Below are positions 10,177 to 17,874 of a DNA stretch of 22,016 nucleotides, in pieces (position 1 is the first letter of the stretch; each line of letters starts with the position of its first letter). Made by a program: the position numbers and the translations under genes. This stretch comes from Candidatus Rokuibacteriota bacterium (GTDB lineage: Bacteria > Methylomirabilota > Methylomirabilia > Rokubacteriales > JACPHL01): NCBI GenBank assembly GCA_016188625.1, contig JACPHL010000063.1, positions 1-22,016 of the forward strand. Reading direction: 5' to 3'. The notes below the pieces were generated by a model. The model was not told the origin of the DNA. It saw only the letters and a list, made by a program, of their open reading frames with translations, and ran no database searches.

Positions 10177-10961
10177 ATGCTGCGGGTGATCTCGGCCATG
10201 GCAGGGTTCGTCGAGCTCGCAGTCGGGACGGTGGCCCTGAGGCCCTATGTTTTCGCCTTCTTCCTGCTCTTCCTCTTCGCGGCGGTGGCCGAGCTCGGCT
10301 GGCGGCGGGCGGCGGCACTCACCGGCCTGGCCTTCGGCCTGGCCTTCGCCGCGGAGTTCTCCTCCACCCGGACCGGGATCCCCTTCGGGCTCTACCACTA
10401 CACCCAGGCGACCCGCGGGCAGGAGCTCTTCCTCGCCAACGTCCCCCTCATGGACTCCCCCTCTCCTTCACCTTCCTCGCCTACGGGTCCCTCGGCCTGG
10501 CCCGCCTGCTGCTCGCCTCGGCCCGGCCGGGGCCGCTGGTGGCGGTGAGCGGGCTCCTCTTCATGCTCCTCGACGTGGTCATCGACCCCCTGGCCGTGCG
10601 CGGGGACCGGTGGTTCCTGGGGCAAATCTTCTCCTACCCCGAGGGCGGGCCCTACTTCGGGGTGCCCCTGTCCAACTTCGCGGGGTGGCTGCTGCTCGGC
10701 TGGGCCATCGTCGGGGCCTACCTCGCCCTGGCCCCCCGGCTCGGCGGCGCGCCGCCGGCGTGGGCCGCGCGTCTGCCGGGCCGGGCCCTCTACGCGCCGG
10801 CGCTCTTCTACCTGGTGCTCGTCTTCAACCTGGCCGTGACGTGGGCGATCGAGGAGCCGGCCCTCCTCTGGGCGGGGCTCCTCGTCCACCTCCCCGTGGG
10901 GCTCCTCGCGCTGGCGCGGCTGGGCGAGACGCTTCCCCATCGGACCGAGCCCGCCGGATGA
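10177..10961 (+). pseudogene. cruF: CruF-type carotenoid biosynthesis membrane protein, frameshifted
   Basis: Multi-pass membrane protein of the PF04240 (CruF / bisanhydrobacterioruberin hydratase) family, expected to hydrate a carotenoid end group. Translation from ATG 10177 (GGGAGG 4 nt upstream) gives two hydrophobic segments and the family motif IPFGLYHYT...NVPLMDS. The frame must then change for LSFTFLAYGSLGLARLLLA and the remaining four or five hydrophobic helices ending at TGA 10959-10961. The break is in a run of five C at about 10457-10461: one C more, or two fewer, restores the reading frame. Total 785 nt (about 261 codons) matches the family length. The cause may be a sequencing or assembly error, a real mutation, or slippage. 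The stop overlaps an ATG (ATGA), and hpnH follows 40 nt later. Confidence 0.75.
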
Positions 10962-11001
10962 ACCCTCGGCGGAAGCTGCGATACATGGAGGGTTTCTAGA
11001 G

Positions 11002-12003
11002 ATGGGCACGCCGCTCGCGCAGAACCTCGAGCTGCTCGTCTACACGGCCCGGATGCGCCTCCGGGGGAAGCAGCGCTACCCCTTCGTCCTGATGCTGGAG
11101 CCCACCGAGCGCTGCAACGTCTCCTGCGACGGCTGCGGCCGGATCCGGGAGTACAAGGACCTCATGCACGTCAACATGAGCCTCCAGCAGTGCCTCGGGG
11201 CCGTGGAGGAGTCGGGGGCGCCGGTGGTCTCCCTCTGCGGGGGGGAGCCGACCGTCTACCCCTGGATCAGCGAGCTGGTCCAGGGGATCCTGGACCGGCG
11301 GCGGTGGATCTACCTCTGCACCAACGCCCAGACCCTCACGCGGACCCTCCACAAGTACCCCCGCTCCAAGCGTCTCATCTTCAACATCCACCTGGACGGG
11401 ATGGCCAAGACCCACGACGCCATCATGAACCTCCCCGGGGCCTTCGACCGCGCCATCGACGCCCTCAGGAGCGCCAAGGCGCGGGGGTACCGGGTCTGCA
11501 CCAACACCACCGTCTTCAAAGAGTCCGACCCCGAGGAGATCATCGAGCTCTGCCGACACGTCGCGAGCCTCGGGGCCGAGGCGCTCCTCCTCTCCCCCGG
11601 GTTCTCCTACACCGCGCTCCAGGGGGCCGACCTCTTCCTCGGCCGCGAGCAGACCCGCCAGGTCTTCCGGAGGATCTGGGAGGGGGTGAAGGACCTCCCG
11701 CTGGGGAACACCCCGGTGTACTGGGACTTCCTCATCGGGAAGAAGGAGCTGGCCTGCTCGGCCTGGGCCAACCCCACCTTCAACCCGGCGGGGTGGAAGG
11801 GCCCCTGTTACCTCATCACCGACCAGCACCACAAGACGTTCGAGGGGCTCATGGAGGACACCCCCTGGGAGCTGTACGGCACCGGCAAGGACCCGCGCTG
11901 CGCCCAGTGCATGGTGCACTGCGGCTACGAGGGGGCCGCCATCATCGAGTCGGGGAAGTCCATCCGGGACATGTGGAGGATGTTCCGGTGGAGCTTCCTC
12001 TAA
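11002..12003 (+). CDS. hpnH: Adenosyl-hopene transferase HpnH (radical SAM)
   Basis: Radical SAM enzyme that adds the 5'-deoxyadenosyl group of SAM to diploptene, giving adenosylhopane, the first committed step to extended C35 hopanoids. The 333-aa protein has the Fe-S cluster motif CNVSCDGC (Cys38, Cys42, Cys45), GGEP at 80-83, and the HpnH-type C-terminal domain with the Cys cluster RCAQCMVHCGYE. The N-terminus (YPFVLMLEPTERCNVSC) is typical of HpnH. ATG 11002 is preceded by GGAGGG at 10987-10992 (9-nt spacing). It overlaps hpnG by 16 nt, and the pair acts consecutively in the pathway. Confidence 0.94.
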   Translation: MGTPLAQNLELLVYTARMRLRGKQRYPFVLMLEPTERCNVSCDGCGRIREYKDLMHVNMSLQQCLGAVEESGAPVVSLCGGEPTVYPWISELVQGILDRRRWIYLCTNAQTLTRTLHKYPRSKRLIFNIHLDGMAKTHDAIMNLPGAFDRAIDALRSAKARGYRVCTNTTVFKESDPEEIIELCRHVASLGAEALLLSPGFSYTALQGADLFLGREQTRQVFRRIWEGVKDLPLGNTPVYWDFLIGKKELACSAWANPTFNPAGWKGPCYLITDQHHKTFEGLMEDTPWELYGTGKDPRCAQCMVHCGYEGAAIIESGKSIRDMWRMFRWSFL

Positions 12004-12710
12004 GACCGCTCCTCGTCCTCGTCGCCGTCGCCCACGAGGCGCGCGGCCTGGCCCGCCCGCTCCGGCTCGCCCGCACCTCGCATGGCTACGAGGCCCCCGG
12101 GGTCTTGCTCGTCCCCGTCGGGCTCCGGGCCTCGGCCCTCCCCCGCCTCGAGCCCGCCCTGACGGCCCTCGAGCCCCGTGCGGTCCTGATCGCCGGATTG
12201 GCCGGCGGGCTCGCCCCCGATCTGCGACCGGGGGACCTCATCGTCGCGAGCCCCGTACTCCAAGTCGACCGGGGGGTGGCGCTGGTCCCGGACCAGCCCC
12301 TCCAGGACCGGGCGATCAAGGCCCTGGAGGCAGGCCGCCTCCCCTTCCGCGTCGGCCCCCTCGTCACCGTGCCCGAGCCCGTCCCGACGCCGGAGGCCAA
12401 GGCGCGCCTCTGGCAGGAGACCGGGGCGCTGGCCGCGGACATGGAGAGCGCCCTGCTCCTCGACTGGGCGAGCCGGCGCGGCCTCCCGGCCGTGGCCGTC
12501 CGCGCGGTCGCCGACGGCCCCCGGGACCCGCTCCCGCCGGCCCTCCTCGACCTCGTCGCCGCCGACGGCCGGCTCCGCCCGGGCGCCCTCGCCGGGCTCC
12601 TGGCGCGCCCGGGGCGGCTCCGGGCCGCGCTCGCCCTCAGCCGGCGCTCCCGGGTGGCCCTCGGGCGGCTCGGGACCTTCCTCGACGCCTTTGCCTCCTC
12701 CCGGCCCTGA
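11988..12710 (+). CDS. hpnG: Hopanoid-associated phosphorylase HpnG
   Basis: Nucleoside-phosphorylase-fold enzyme that removes adenine from adenosylhopane, leading to (phospho)ribosylhopane. The 240-aa protein shows the purine/uridine phosphorylase pattern: N-terminal beta strand LLVLVAVAHEA, the glycine-rich segment LIAGLAGGLAPDLRPGDLIVA near 67-87, and ADMESALLLDWA near 150-161 with the purine-site Glu153. I chose GTG 11988, inside the hpnH 3' end, because GGAGGA lies 7 nt upstream and it gives the expected short lead (MELPLRPLL) before the first strand. The stop is shared with the next gene's apparent CTG start (CTGA). Confidence 0.9.
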   Translation: MELPLRPLLVLVAVAHEARGLARPLRLARTSHGYEAPGVLLVPVGLRASALPRLEPALTALEPRAVLIAGLAGGLAPDLRPGDLIVASPVLQVDRGVALVPDQPLQDRAIKALEAGRLPFRVGPLVTVPEPVPTPEAKARLWQETGALAADMESALLLDWASRRGLPAVAVRAVADGPRDPLPPALLDLVAADGRLRPGALAGLLARPGRLRAALALSRRSRVALGRLGTFLDAFASSRP

Positions 12711-13891
12711 CGCGCGCCCTTCGCCTCTCCCTGGCCCTGGCCTGGCTCCTCGCGCTCCCCGAGGCGCGCGCCGAGGTCTCCTTCATCCCGCTCCCGGCCT
12801 TCGACACCGACCCCAACGAGGGCGAGACCTACGGGGTGCTCCCGGTGGTGCTCTTCCGGAGTCCCGCGGGGGAGGTGGAGCGCATCATCGCCCCGTCCCT
12901 GACCTTCAACGAGATCCGCGGCGTCACCGGCACCTTCCGCTACTTCGGCTACCCCTCGCCGGACGAGCGGGTCCAGGCGATCCTCGGCTACTCCTCCCGG
13001 ATCGAGCGGGAGGTGGACCTGGGCTACCGGCACCTCGCCCTATTCGCCAACCGCTTCCACGTCGAGCTCCGCCTCCTCCACGAGCGGGACGCGGCGGTGC
13101 GCTTCTTCGGCCTCGGCGGGGAGAGCCGGGAGGAGAACGAGACCAACTTCACCCTGGAGACCACCGGGTTCAGGGGCCGCTTCGGGGTCAACGTCACCCC
13201 CACCGCCCGGCTGTCGCTGGGGGAGCGGGTCGAGAAGATCGAGATCCGCCGGGGGGGCGTCCGCGACCTCCCCTTCGTCGGGGAGCGCTTCCCGACCCTC
13301 CCCGGGCTCGGCGGGGCGGTGATCCACGCCCAGCGGGTGGCCTTCACCTTCGACACCCGGGATTCGCTGACCACCCCGACCCGGGGGGTCGCCGCCGGCG
13401 CCTTCCTGGAGGCCTCGGCGGAGGCGCTGGGGAGCGCGGCGAACTACGTGAGGATCGGGGGCGAAGGGGTCAGCCTGAACCCCGTCTTCGACCACCGGCT
13501 CGTCCTCGTCGCCCACGGCCTCGTCGAGGTGCTGAGCGGGGACGAGGACACCCCCTTCGTCGTCCGCCCCGCGCTGGGCGGGGAGGACACCCTCCGGGGC
13601 TTCGGGGCGAACCGCTTCTTCGGGGACGGCCGTCTCCTGCTGAACCTGGAGGCCCGGGTGCGCATGCTCCGGCTCGAGCTGTTCGGGGTCGAGGCGGAGT
13701 TCGAAGGGGTCCCGTTCGTGGACCTCGGGAAGGTCTTCACGAGCGTGGGGGCGGTCCACCGGGGGCGCCTCGAGGTGACCCCGGGGCTCGGGTTCCGCGC
13801 CCTGACCCGGCCGAACGTGGTCGGGCGGTTGGACATCGGCGTGGGACGCGAGGGGGCGGCCATCTTCGTCGGCCTCGACTACCCCTTTTGA
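12707..13891 (+). CDS. POTRA-less Omp85/BamA-like outer-membrane barrel
   Basis: Predicted outer-membrane protein with a signal peptide and an Omp85-type (bacterial surface antigen, PF01103) barrel but no POTRA domains. Reading from CTG 12707 gives a clear signal sequence (TRALRLSLALAWLLALPEARA, cleavage about residue 22/23), then FIPLPAFDTDPNEGETYG, FDTRDS at 215-220 with PTRG, the Omp85 loop-6 motif LRGF at 296-299, and an aromatic C-terminal residue (LDYPF) as BAM substrates have. No ATG, GTG or TTG is available in frame before GTG 12836, which would delete the signal peptide, so CTG or another non-standard start is likely. It overlaps the hpnG stop by 4 nt (CTGA). Its place between hpnG and hpnA suggests a role in envelope lipid handling, but that is inference. 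Confidence 0.8.
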   Translation: MTRALRLSLALAWLLALPEARAEVSFIPLPAFDTDPNEGETYGVLPVVLFRSPAGEVERIIAPSLTFNEIRGVTGTFRYFGYPSPDERVQAILGYSSRIEREVDLGYRHLALFANRFHVELRLLHERDAAVRFFGLGGESREENETNFTLETTGFRGRFGVNVTPTARLSLGERVEKIEIRRGGVRDLPFVGERFPTLPGLGGAVIHAQRVAFTFDTRDSLTTPTRGVAAGAFLEASAEALGSAANYVRIGGEGVSLNPVFDHRLVLVAHGLVEVLSGDEDTPFVVRPALGGEDTLRGFGANRFFGDGRLLLNLEARVRMLRLELFGVEAEFEGVPFVDLGKVFTSVGAVHRGRLEVTPGLGFRALTRPNVVGRLDIGVGREGAAIFVGLDYPF

Positions 13892-13901
13892 GGACGGCGG
13901 C

Positions 13902-14894
13902 GTGCCGGCGCTGGTGACGGGGGCGACCGGATTCATCGGGGCCACCCTCGTCCGGGAGCTCCTGGCCGAGGAGGAGGCGGTCCGGGTCCTGGCCCGTCCG
14001 ACGAGCGACCGGCGGGCCATCGAGGGCCTCCCCGTCGAGGTCGCGGTCGGCGATCTCCTGGACCCCGCTTCCCTCCCTGCGGCCCTCCGGGGCTGCCGGG
14101 TCCTCTACCACGTGGCGGCCGACTACCGGCTCTTCGCCCGCGAGCCGGCCCTCCTCTACCGGACCAACGTCGAGGGGACCCGGGCCCTGCTCCAGGCCGC
14201 CCTCGACCTCGGGGTCGAGCGGGTGGTCTACACCTCGAGCGTGGGGACCCTCGGCCTCCCCGGGGACGGGCGCCCCGGGACCGAGACCACCCCGGTCCGC
14301 CTCGAGGAGATGGTCGGGGATTACAAGCGCTCCAAGTTCCTTGCCGAGCGCGAGGCCGAGGCCTTCGCCGCCCGCGGCCTCGGCGTCGTGATCGTCAACC
14401 CCTCGGCGCCGGTCGGCCCCTGGGATGTCAAGCCGACCCCGACCGGCAGGATGATCGTGGACTACCTCCGGCGCCGGATGTTCGGCTACCTGGCCACGGG
14501 GCTGAACCTCGTCCACGTGCGGGACGTCGCGCGCGGGCACCTCCTCGCCGCCCGGATCGGGCGGGCGGGGGAGAGGTATATCCTGGGCCACGCGGCGGGG
14601 AACCTCTGGCTCCGCGAGATCTTCCAGCGCCTCGCGGCCGTGAGCGGGATCCCGGCGCCGCGCCGCCGGATCCCGTACTGGGTGGCCTTCGGCTCCGCCG
14701 CCGTCTGCGGGCTGGGGGCGCGCCTCACGGGCCGGGGGCCCCTGGCGTCCCGGACCGCCGTCCGGATGGCCGCCAAGCCGATGTTCTTCGACCCCGGGAA
14801 GGCCGTCCGGGAGCTCGGCCTCCCCCAGACCCCGGTGGACGAGGCGCTCCGGGAGGCGGTGGAGTGGTTCCGGGCCCACGGCTACGCCCCCTGA
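13902..14894 (+). CDS. hpnA: Hopanoid-associated sugar epimerase HpnA
   Basis: Extended short-chain dehydrogenase (NAD-dependent epimerase family) consistently found in hopanoid gene clusters; its exact substrate is unsettled. The 330-aa protein has the Rossmann motif TGATGFIG at residues 6-13, the AADYRLFA segment typical of HpnA, TSSVGTLG, and the catalytic pair Tyr141 and Lys145 (YKRSK). NPSAPVGPWDVKPTPTGRMI follows, also characteristic of HpnA. GTG 13902 lies 10 nt after the barrel gene, with GAGGA overlapping that gene's stop as ribosome-binding site. Last gene of the hpnH-hpnG-barrel-hpnA run. Confidence 0.9.
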   Translation: MPALVTGATGFIGATLVRELLAEEEAVRVLARPTSDRRAIEGLPVEVAVGDLLDPASLPAALRGCRVLYHVAADYRLFAREPALLYRTNVEGTRALLQAALDLGVERVVYTSSVGTLGLPGDGRPGTETTPVRLEEMVGDYKRSKFLAEREAEAFAARGLGVVIVNPSAPVGPWDVKPTPTGRMIVDYLRRRMFGYLATGLNLVHVRDVARGHLLAARIGRAGERYILGHAAGNLWLREIFQRLAAVSGIPAPRRRIPYWVAFGSAAVCGLGARLTGRGPLASRTAVRMAAKPMFFDPGKAVRELGLPQTPVDEALREAVEWFRAHGYAP

Positions 14895-14911
14895 GGACGG
14901 GGCGCCTCCCC

Positions 14912-14939
14912 TTGACCGGGGAGGGTCGCCGTGTATAAT
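14912..14939 (+). promoter_or_regulatory. Sigma70-type promoter of the hpnD operon
   Basis: TTGACC (14912-14917), 16-nt spacer, TATAAT (14934-14939). Transcription would start near 14946, about 32 nt before hpnD. A GGCGCC/GGCGCC stem with a 3-nt loop (14948-14962) lies in the leader. This separates hpnD and following genes from the hpnH-hpnA run. Confidence 0.75.
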
Positions 14940-14977
14940 CCAGCTACGGCGCCGCGGGCGCCGGGCCGGAGGTGCTG

Positions 14978-15823
14978 ATGAACGCGGCCGAGCTCTGCTC
15001 CGCCCTGACCCGCAAGAGCCGCTCCAGCTTCTACTACTCCTTCCTCTTCCTCCCCCGCGCCAAGCGGCAGGCCATCTACGCGGTCTACGCCTTCTGCCGG
15101 ACCGTGGACGACGTCGTGGACCTCGGGGGGAGCCCTGGGGAGCAGCGGCGGCTCCTGGCGGAGTGGCGGGCCGAGCTCGACCGCTGCTACGGCGGGCGCC
15201 CCGCCCACCCCATCGCGGTCCGGCTGGCCGAGGTGGTGCGCGACTTCCCGATCCCGCGCGCCTGCCTTGAGGCGATCGTGGACGGCGTCGAGATGGACCT
15301 CGACAAGCGCCGCTACGCGACCTTCGAGGAGCTCTACGAGTACTGCTACCGGGTCGCGTCAGCCGTCGGGCTCTCGTGCATCGAAATCTTCGGCTACACC
15401 GACCGGCGGGCCCGGGAGTACGCCGTGAACCTCGGGGTGGCGCTCCAGCTCACCAACATCCTGCGCGACCTCCAGCCCGACGCCGAGCGGGGCCGGATCT
15501 ACCTCCCCCAGGACGAGCTCAGGCGCTACCGCTACCCGGAGGAGGATCTCCTCCAGGGGCGCTACACCCCCGCCTTCGTGGAGCTCATGCGCTTTCAGGC
15601 CGAGCGCGCCCGGGCCTACTTCCGGGCCGCCCGGACCGCCCTGCCGCCCGCCGATCGCCGGCGGCTGGTCGCCGCCGAGATCATGGGGGCCATCTACTTC
15701 ACCCTGCTGGAGGCGATCGAGCGGCGCGAGTTCCGGGTCTTCGGGGAGCGGGTCCAGCTCTCGGCCCCCCGTAAGCTCGCCCTCGCCCTGGGCTGCTGGC
15801 TCCGCGCCATGCTCCGCCCGTGA
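14978..15823 (+). CDS. hpnD: Presqualene diphosphate synthase HpnD (squalene/phytoene synthase family)
   Basis: Condenses two farnesyl diphosphates to presqualene diphosphate on the HpnCDE route to squalene, the precursor of hopanoids. The 281-aa all-helical protein has both diphosphate-binding Asp motifs: DDVVD at residues 44-48 (after YAVYAFCRTV) and DLQPD at 164-168 (after LQLTNILR, followed by ERGRIYLP). The N-terminal SRSSFYYSFLFLPRAKR is typical of HpnD rather than HpnC. ATG 14978 has GGAGG 5 nt upstream; an in-frame GTG at 14972 is less well placed. hpnC and hpnE are not in the window. The stop overlaps the next gene by 4 nt (GTGA). Confidence 0.88.
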   Translation: MNAAELCSALTRKSRSSFYYSFLFLPRAKRQAIYAVYAFCRTVDDVVDLGGSPGEQRRLLAEWRAELDRCYGGRPAHPIAVRLAEVVRDFPIPRACLEAIVDGVEMDLDKRRYATFEELYEYCYRVASAVGLSCIEIFGYTDRRAREYAVNLGVALQLTNILRDLQPDAERGRIYLPQDELRRYRYPEEDLLQGRYTPAFVELMRFQAERARAYFRAARTALPPADRRRLVAAEIMGAIYFTLLEAIERREFRVFGERVQLSAPRKLALALGCWLRAMLRP

Positions 15824-16830
15824 AGGCCGCCGTCCACACCGCGCCCGGCCGGATCGCGCTTCAGGACTGGCCGACCCCCGGCATCGGGCCGGGGGAGCTC
15901 CTGCTCCGGGTCCGGGGGTGCGGGGTCTGCGGCTCCGACCTCGCCAAGTGGCGGGGCGCGGCCGAGCGGCCGGCGGTCCTCGGCCACGAGGTGGTGGGCG
16001 AGGTCGTCCGGGTCGGTGAGGGAGGCGAGGCGCCCTTCGCCGAGGGGGAGCGGGTCGTCGTGGCGCACCACGTCCCCTGCCAGGCCTGCCACTACTGCCT
16101 GCGGCAGAGCCCCTCCATGTGCCGGGCCTTCAAGGCCTCGAACCTCGACCCGGGCGGGTTCGCGGAGTTCCTCCGGGTCCCGGCCCCCAACGTCCGCTTC
16201 GCCACCTTCCGGATCCCCGAGGGGATGCCCGACGAGGTCGCCGCCTTCACCGAGCCGTTGGCCTGCGGTCTCCGGGCGGTCCGCCGGCTGAGTCTCCTCC
16301 CGGGCGATACGGTCGTGCTCCTCGGACTCGGCTCCGTCGGCTGCCTCCTCACCCAGCTCATCCGGCGGGCCGGGGGGCGGGTGCTCGGGGTGGACCCGCT
16401 CCCCGAGCGGCGGGCCCTGGCCCGGCGCCTCGGCGCCGACGAGGCGATCCCCCCGGAGGGGGTGGGCGAGCGGGTCCGCGCGGTGACCGAGGGGCGGGGG
16501 GCCGATCGCGTCGTCCTCGCCGTGGCGGACCCGGCCCTGGTCAGCCGGGGCTTCGACTGGGTGCGCGACGGCGGGGCGATCCACCTCTTCGCGGGGGAGG
16601 GCGAGACCGTGCTCCCGGTCGGGGCCCTCTACCACCGCGAGCTCACCCTGACCGCGACGTACTCCGCCTCCCCCCAAGAGCTGGCCGAGGCCTTCGGCCT
16701 CCTGGTGGACGGGGCCGTCCGGGTGGCGGAGCTGGTCTCGCACCGGATCCCCCTCGAGCGGCTCCAGGAGGCGGTGGGGCTGCTCGACCGCCGGCAGGCC
16801 CTGAAGGTCTTCGTGGAGGTGGGGCGGTGA
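15820..16830 (+). CDS. Zinc-dependent medium-chain dehydrogenase, copy 1 (sorbitol/threonine dehydrogenase-like)
   Basis: NAD(P)-dependent alcohol dehydrogenase of the zinc MDR family, 336 aa. The catalytic zinc ligands are visible as Cys37 (GCGVCGSD) and His56-Glu57 (LGHE). The structural zinc site is Cys87, Cys90, Cys93 and Cys101 (CQACHYC...C), and the nucleotide-binding motif is GLGSVG. Closest general resemblance is to sorbitol/L-threonine-type dehydrogenases; the substrate cannot be read. GTG 15820 overlaps the hpnD stop (GTGA), and the gene overlaps the second dehydrogenase in the same way, so hpnD and both dehydrogenases are translationally coupled. A role in modifying an isoprenoid or hopanoid product is inferred from that coupling only. 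Confidence 0.85.
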   Translation: MKAAVHTAPGRIALQDWPTPGIGPGELLLRVRGCGVCGSDLAKWRGAAERPAVLGHEVVGEVVRVGEGGEAPFAEGERVVVAHHVPCQACHYCLRQSPSMCRAFKASNLDPGGFAEFLRVPAPNVRFATFRIPEGMPDEVAAFTEPLACGLRAVRRLSLLPGDTVVLLGLGSVGCLLTQLIRRAGGRVLGVDPLPERRALARRLGADEAIPPEGVGERVRAVTEGRGADRVVLAVADPALVSRGFDWVRDGGAIHLFAGEGETVLPVGALYHRELTLTATYSASPQELAEAFGLLVDGAVRVAELVSHRIPLERLQEAVGLLDRRQALKVFVEVGR

Positions 16831-17852
16831 GGGCCCAGGTCTTCCACGGCCCGGGGGACCTCCGCTACGAGGAGCTGCCCGTCCCGACGCCCGGGCCCGG
16901 GGAGGTCCTCGTCCGCGTCGAGGCGGCCCTGACCTGCGGGACGGACGTCAAGGTCCTCCGCCGGGGCCACCCCCTCATGATCCCCACGGTCCCCACCGTC
17001 TTCGGCCACGAGCTGGCCGGGACGGTGGCCGCGGTCGGCCCGGGCGTCCGGACCGTGCGCGAGGGGGACCGGGTCGCGGTCGCCAACTCGGCCCCGTGCG
17101 AGGCCTGCCGGTACTGCCGGGCGGGCCGCCAGAACCTCTGCGACGACCTCCTCTTCGTCAACGGGGCCTACGGCGAGTACATGCTCGTCCCGCCCCGCGT
17201 CGTCCTCCGGAACCTCGTCCCTCTGGCCCCGCGCCTGGCCGCGCCCCGCGCCGCCTTCGCCGAGCCCCTGGCCTGCGCGCTCCACGCCGTCGAGGCCGCC
17301 GCCGTCGGGCCGGAGGAGCGGGTCGTCGTGTTCGGACACGGGCCGCTCGGCCTGCTCCTCGGGCTCCTCGCCCGGGCCCGCGGGGCGCGGGTGGTCCTGG
17401 TGGGCAGGGCCGGGCCCCGCCTTACCGTGGCGCGGGGCCTCGGGTTCGAGACCTGCCTGGACGTCACCGGGATAGACGATCCCGTCGCCGCCCTCCGCGA
17501 GGCCACGGGCGGGGTCGGGGCCCACCACGTCATTGACGCGACCGGACGCCCCGAGGTCTGGGAGCAGGCCGTCGCCGCCGCCGCCAAGGGCGGGACGGTG
17601 GTCTTCTTCGGCGGCTGCGCGCCCGGCACCTCGATCCGCCTCGACACCCGGCGGGTCCACTACGAGGAGCTCCGGCTCCTTGGCGTCTTCCACCACACCC
17701 CGGCCCTGATCTGCCGGGCCCTGGACCTCCTGGCCTCGGGGGGCGTGGACCCCATGCCGCTGGTGACCCATCAGATGGACCTCAAGGACGTCCCCGAGGC
17801 CCTGGCCCTCATGGCCCGGGGCGAGGCCCTCAAGGTGCTGATCCATCCCTAG
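16827..17852 (+). CDS. Zinc-dependent medium-chain dehydrogenase, copy 2 (sorbitol/threonine dehydrogenase-like)
   Basis: Second zinc MDR enzyme of 341 aa, clearly related to but diverged from the preceding one. It keeps the catalytic Cys37 (LTCGTD), His61-Glu62 (FGHELAG), and the structural Cys91, Cys94, Cys97, Cys105 (CEACRYC...C). The nucleotide-binding motif is GHGPLG. The start is GTG 16827, whose bases overlap the previous stop (GTGA); this gives the expected short N-terminus MRAQVFHGPGDLRYEE. Two intact, tightly coupled, diverged MDR genes suggest either two successive oxidoreductions or a hetero-oligomer. Substrate unknown. pagL-like follows after 22 nt, probably in the same transcript. 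Confidence 0.86.
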   Translation: MRAQVFHGPGDLRYEELPVPTPGPGEVLVRVEAALTCGTDVKVLRRGHPLMIPTVPTVFGHELAGTVAAVGPGVRTVREGDRVAVANSAPCEACRYCRAGRQNLCDDLLFVNGAYGEYMLVPPRVVLRNLVPLAPRLAAPRAAFAEPLACALHAVEAAAVGPEERVVVFGHGPLGLLLGLLARARGARVVLVGRAGPRLTVARGLGFETCLDVTGIDDPVAALREATGGVGAHHVIDATGRPEVWEQAVAAAAKGGTVVFFGGCAPGTSIRLDTRRVHYEELRLLGVFHHTPALICRALDLLASGGVDPMPLVTHQMDLKDVPEALALMARGEALKVLIHP

Positions 17853-17874
17853 CTGAAGAGAGGAGAGCCGACCG

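Noticed and set aside
10153-10181. Possible promoter TTGCAA-N17-TATGCT before cruF
   Set aside because: Each box matches only 4 of 6, and it overlaps the well-placed ATG 10177; if real, cruF would start at ATG 10198 instead.
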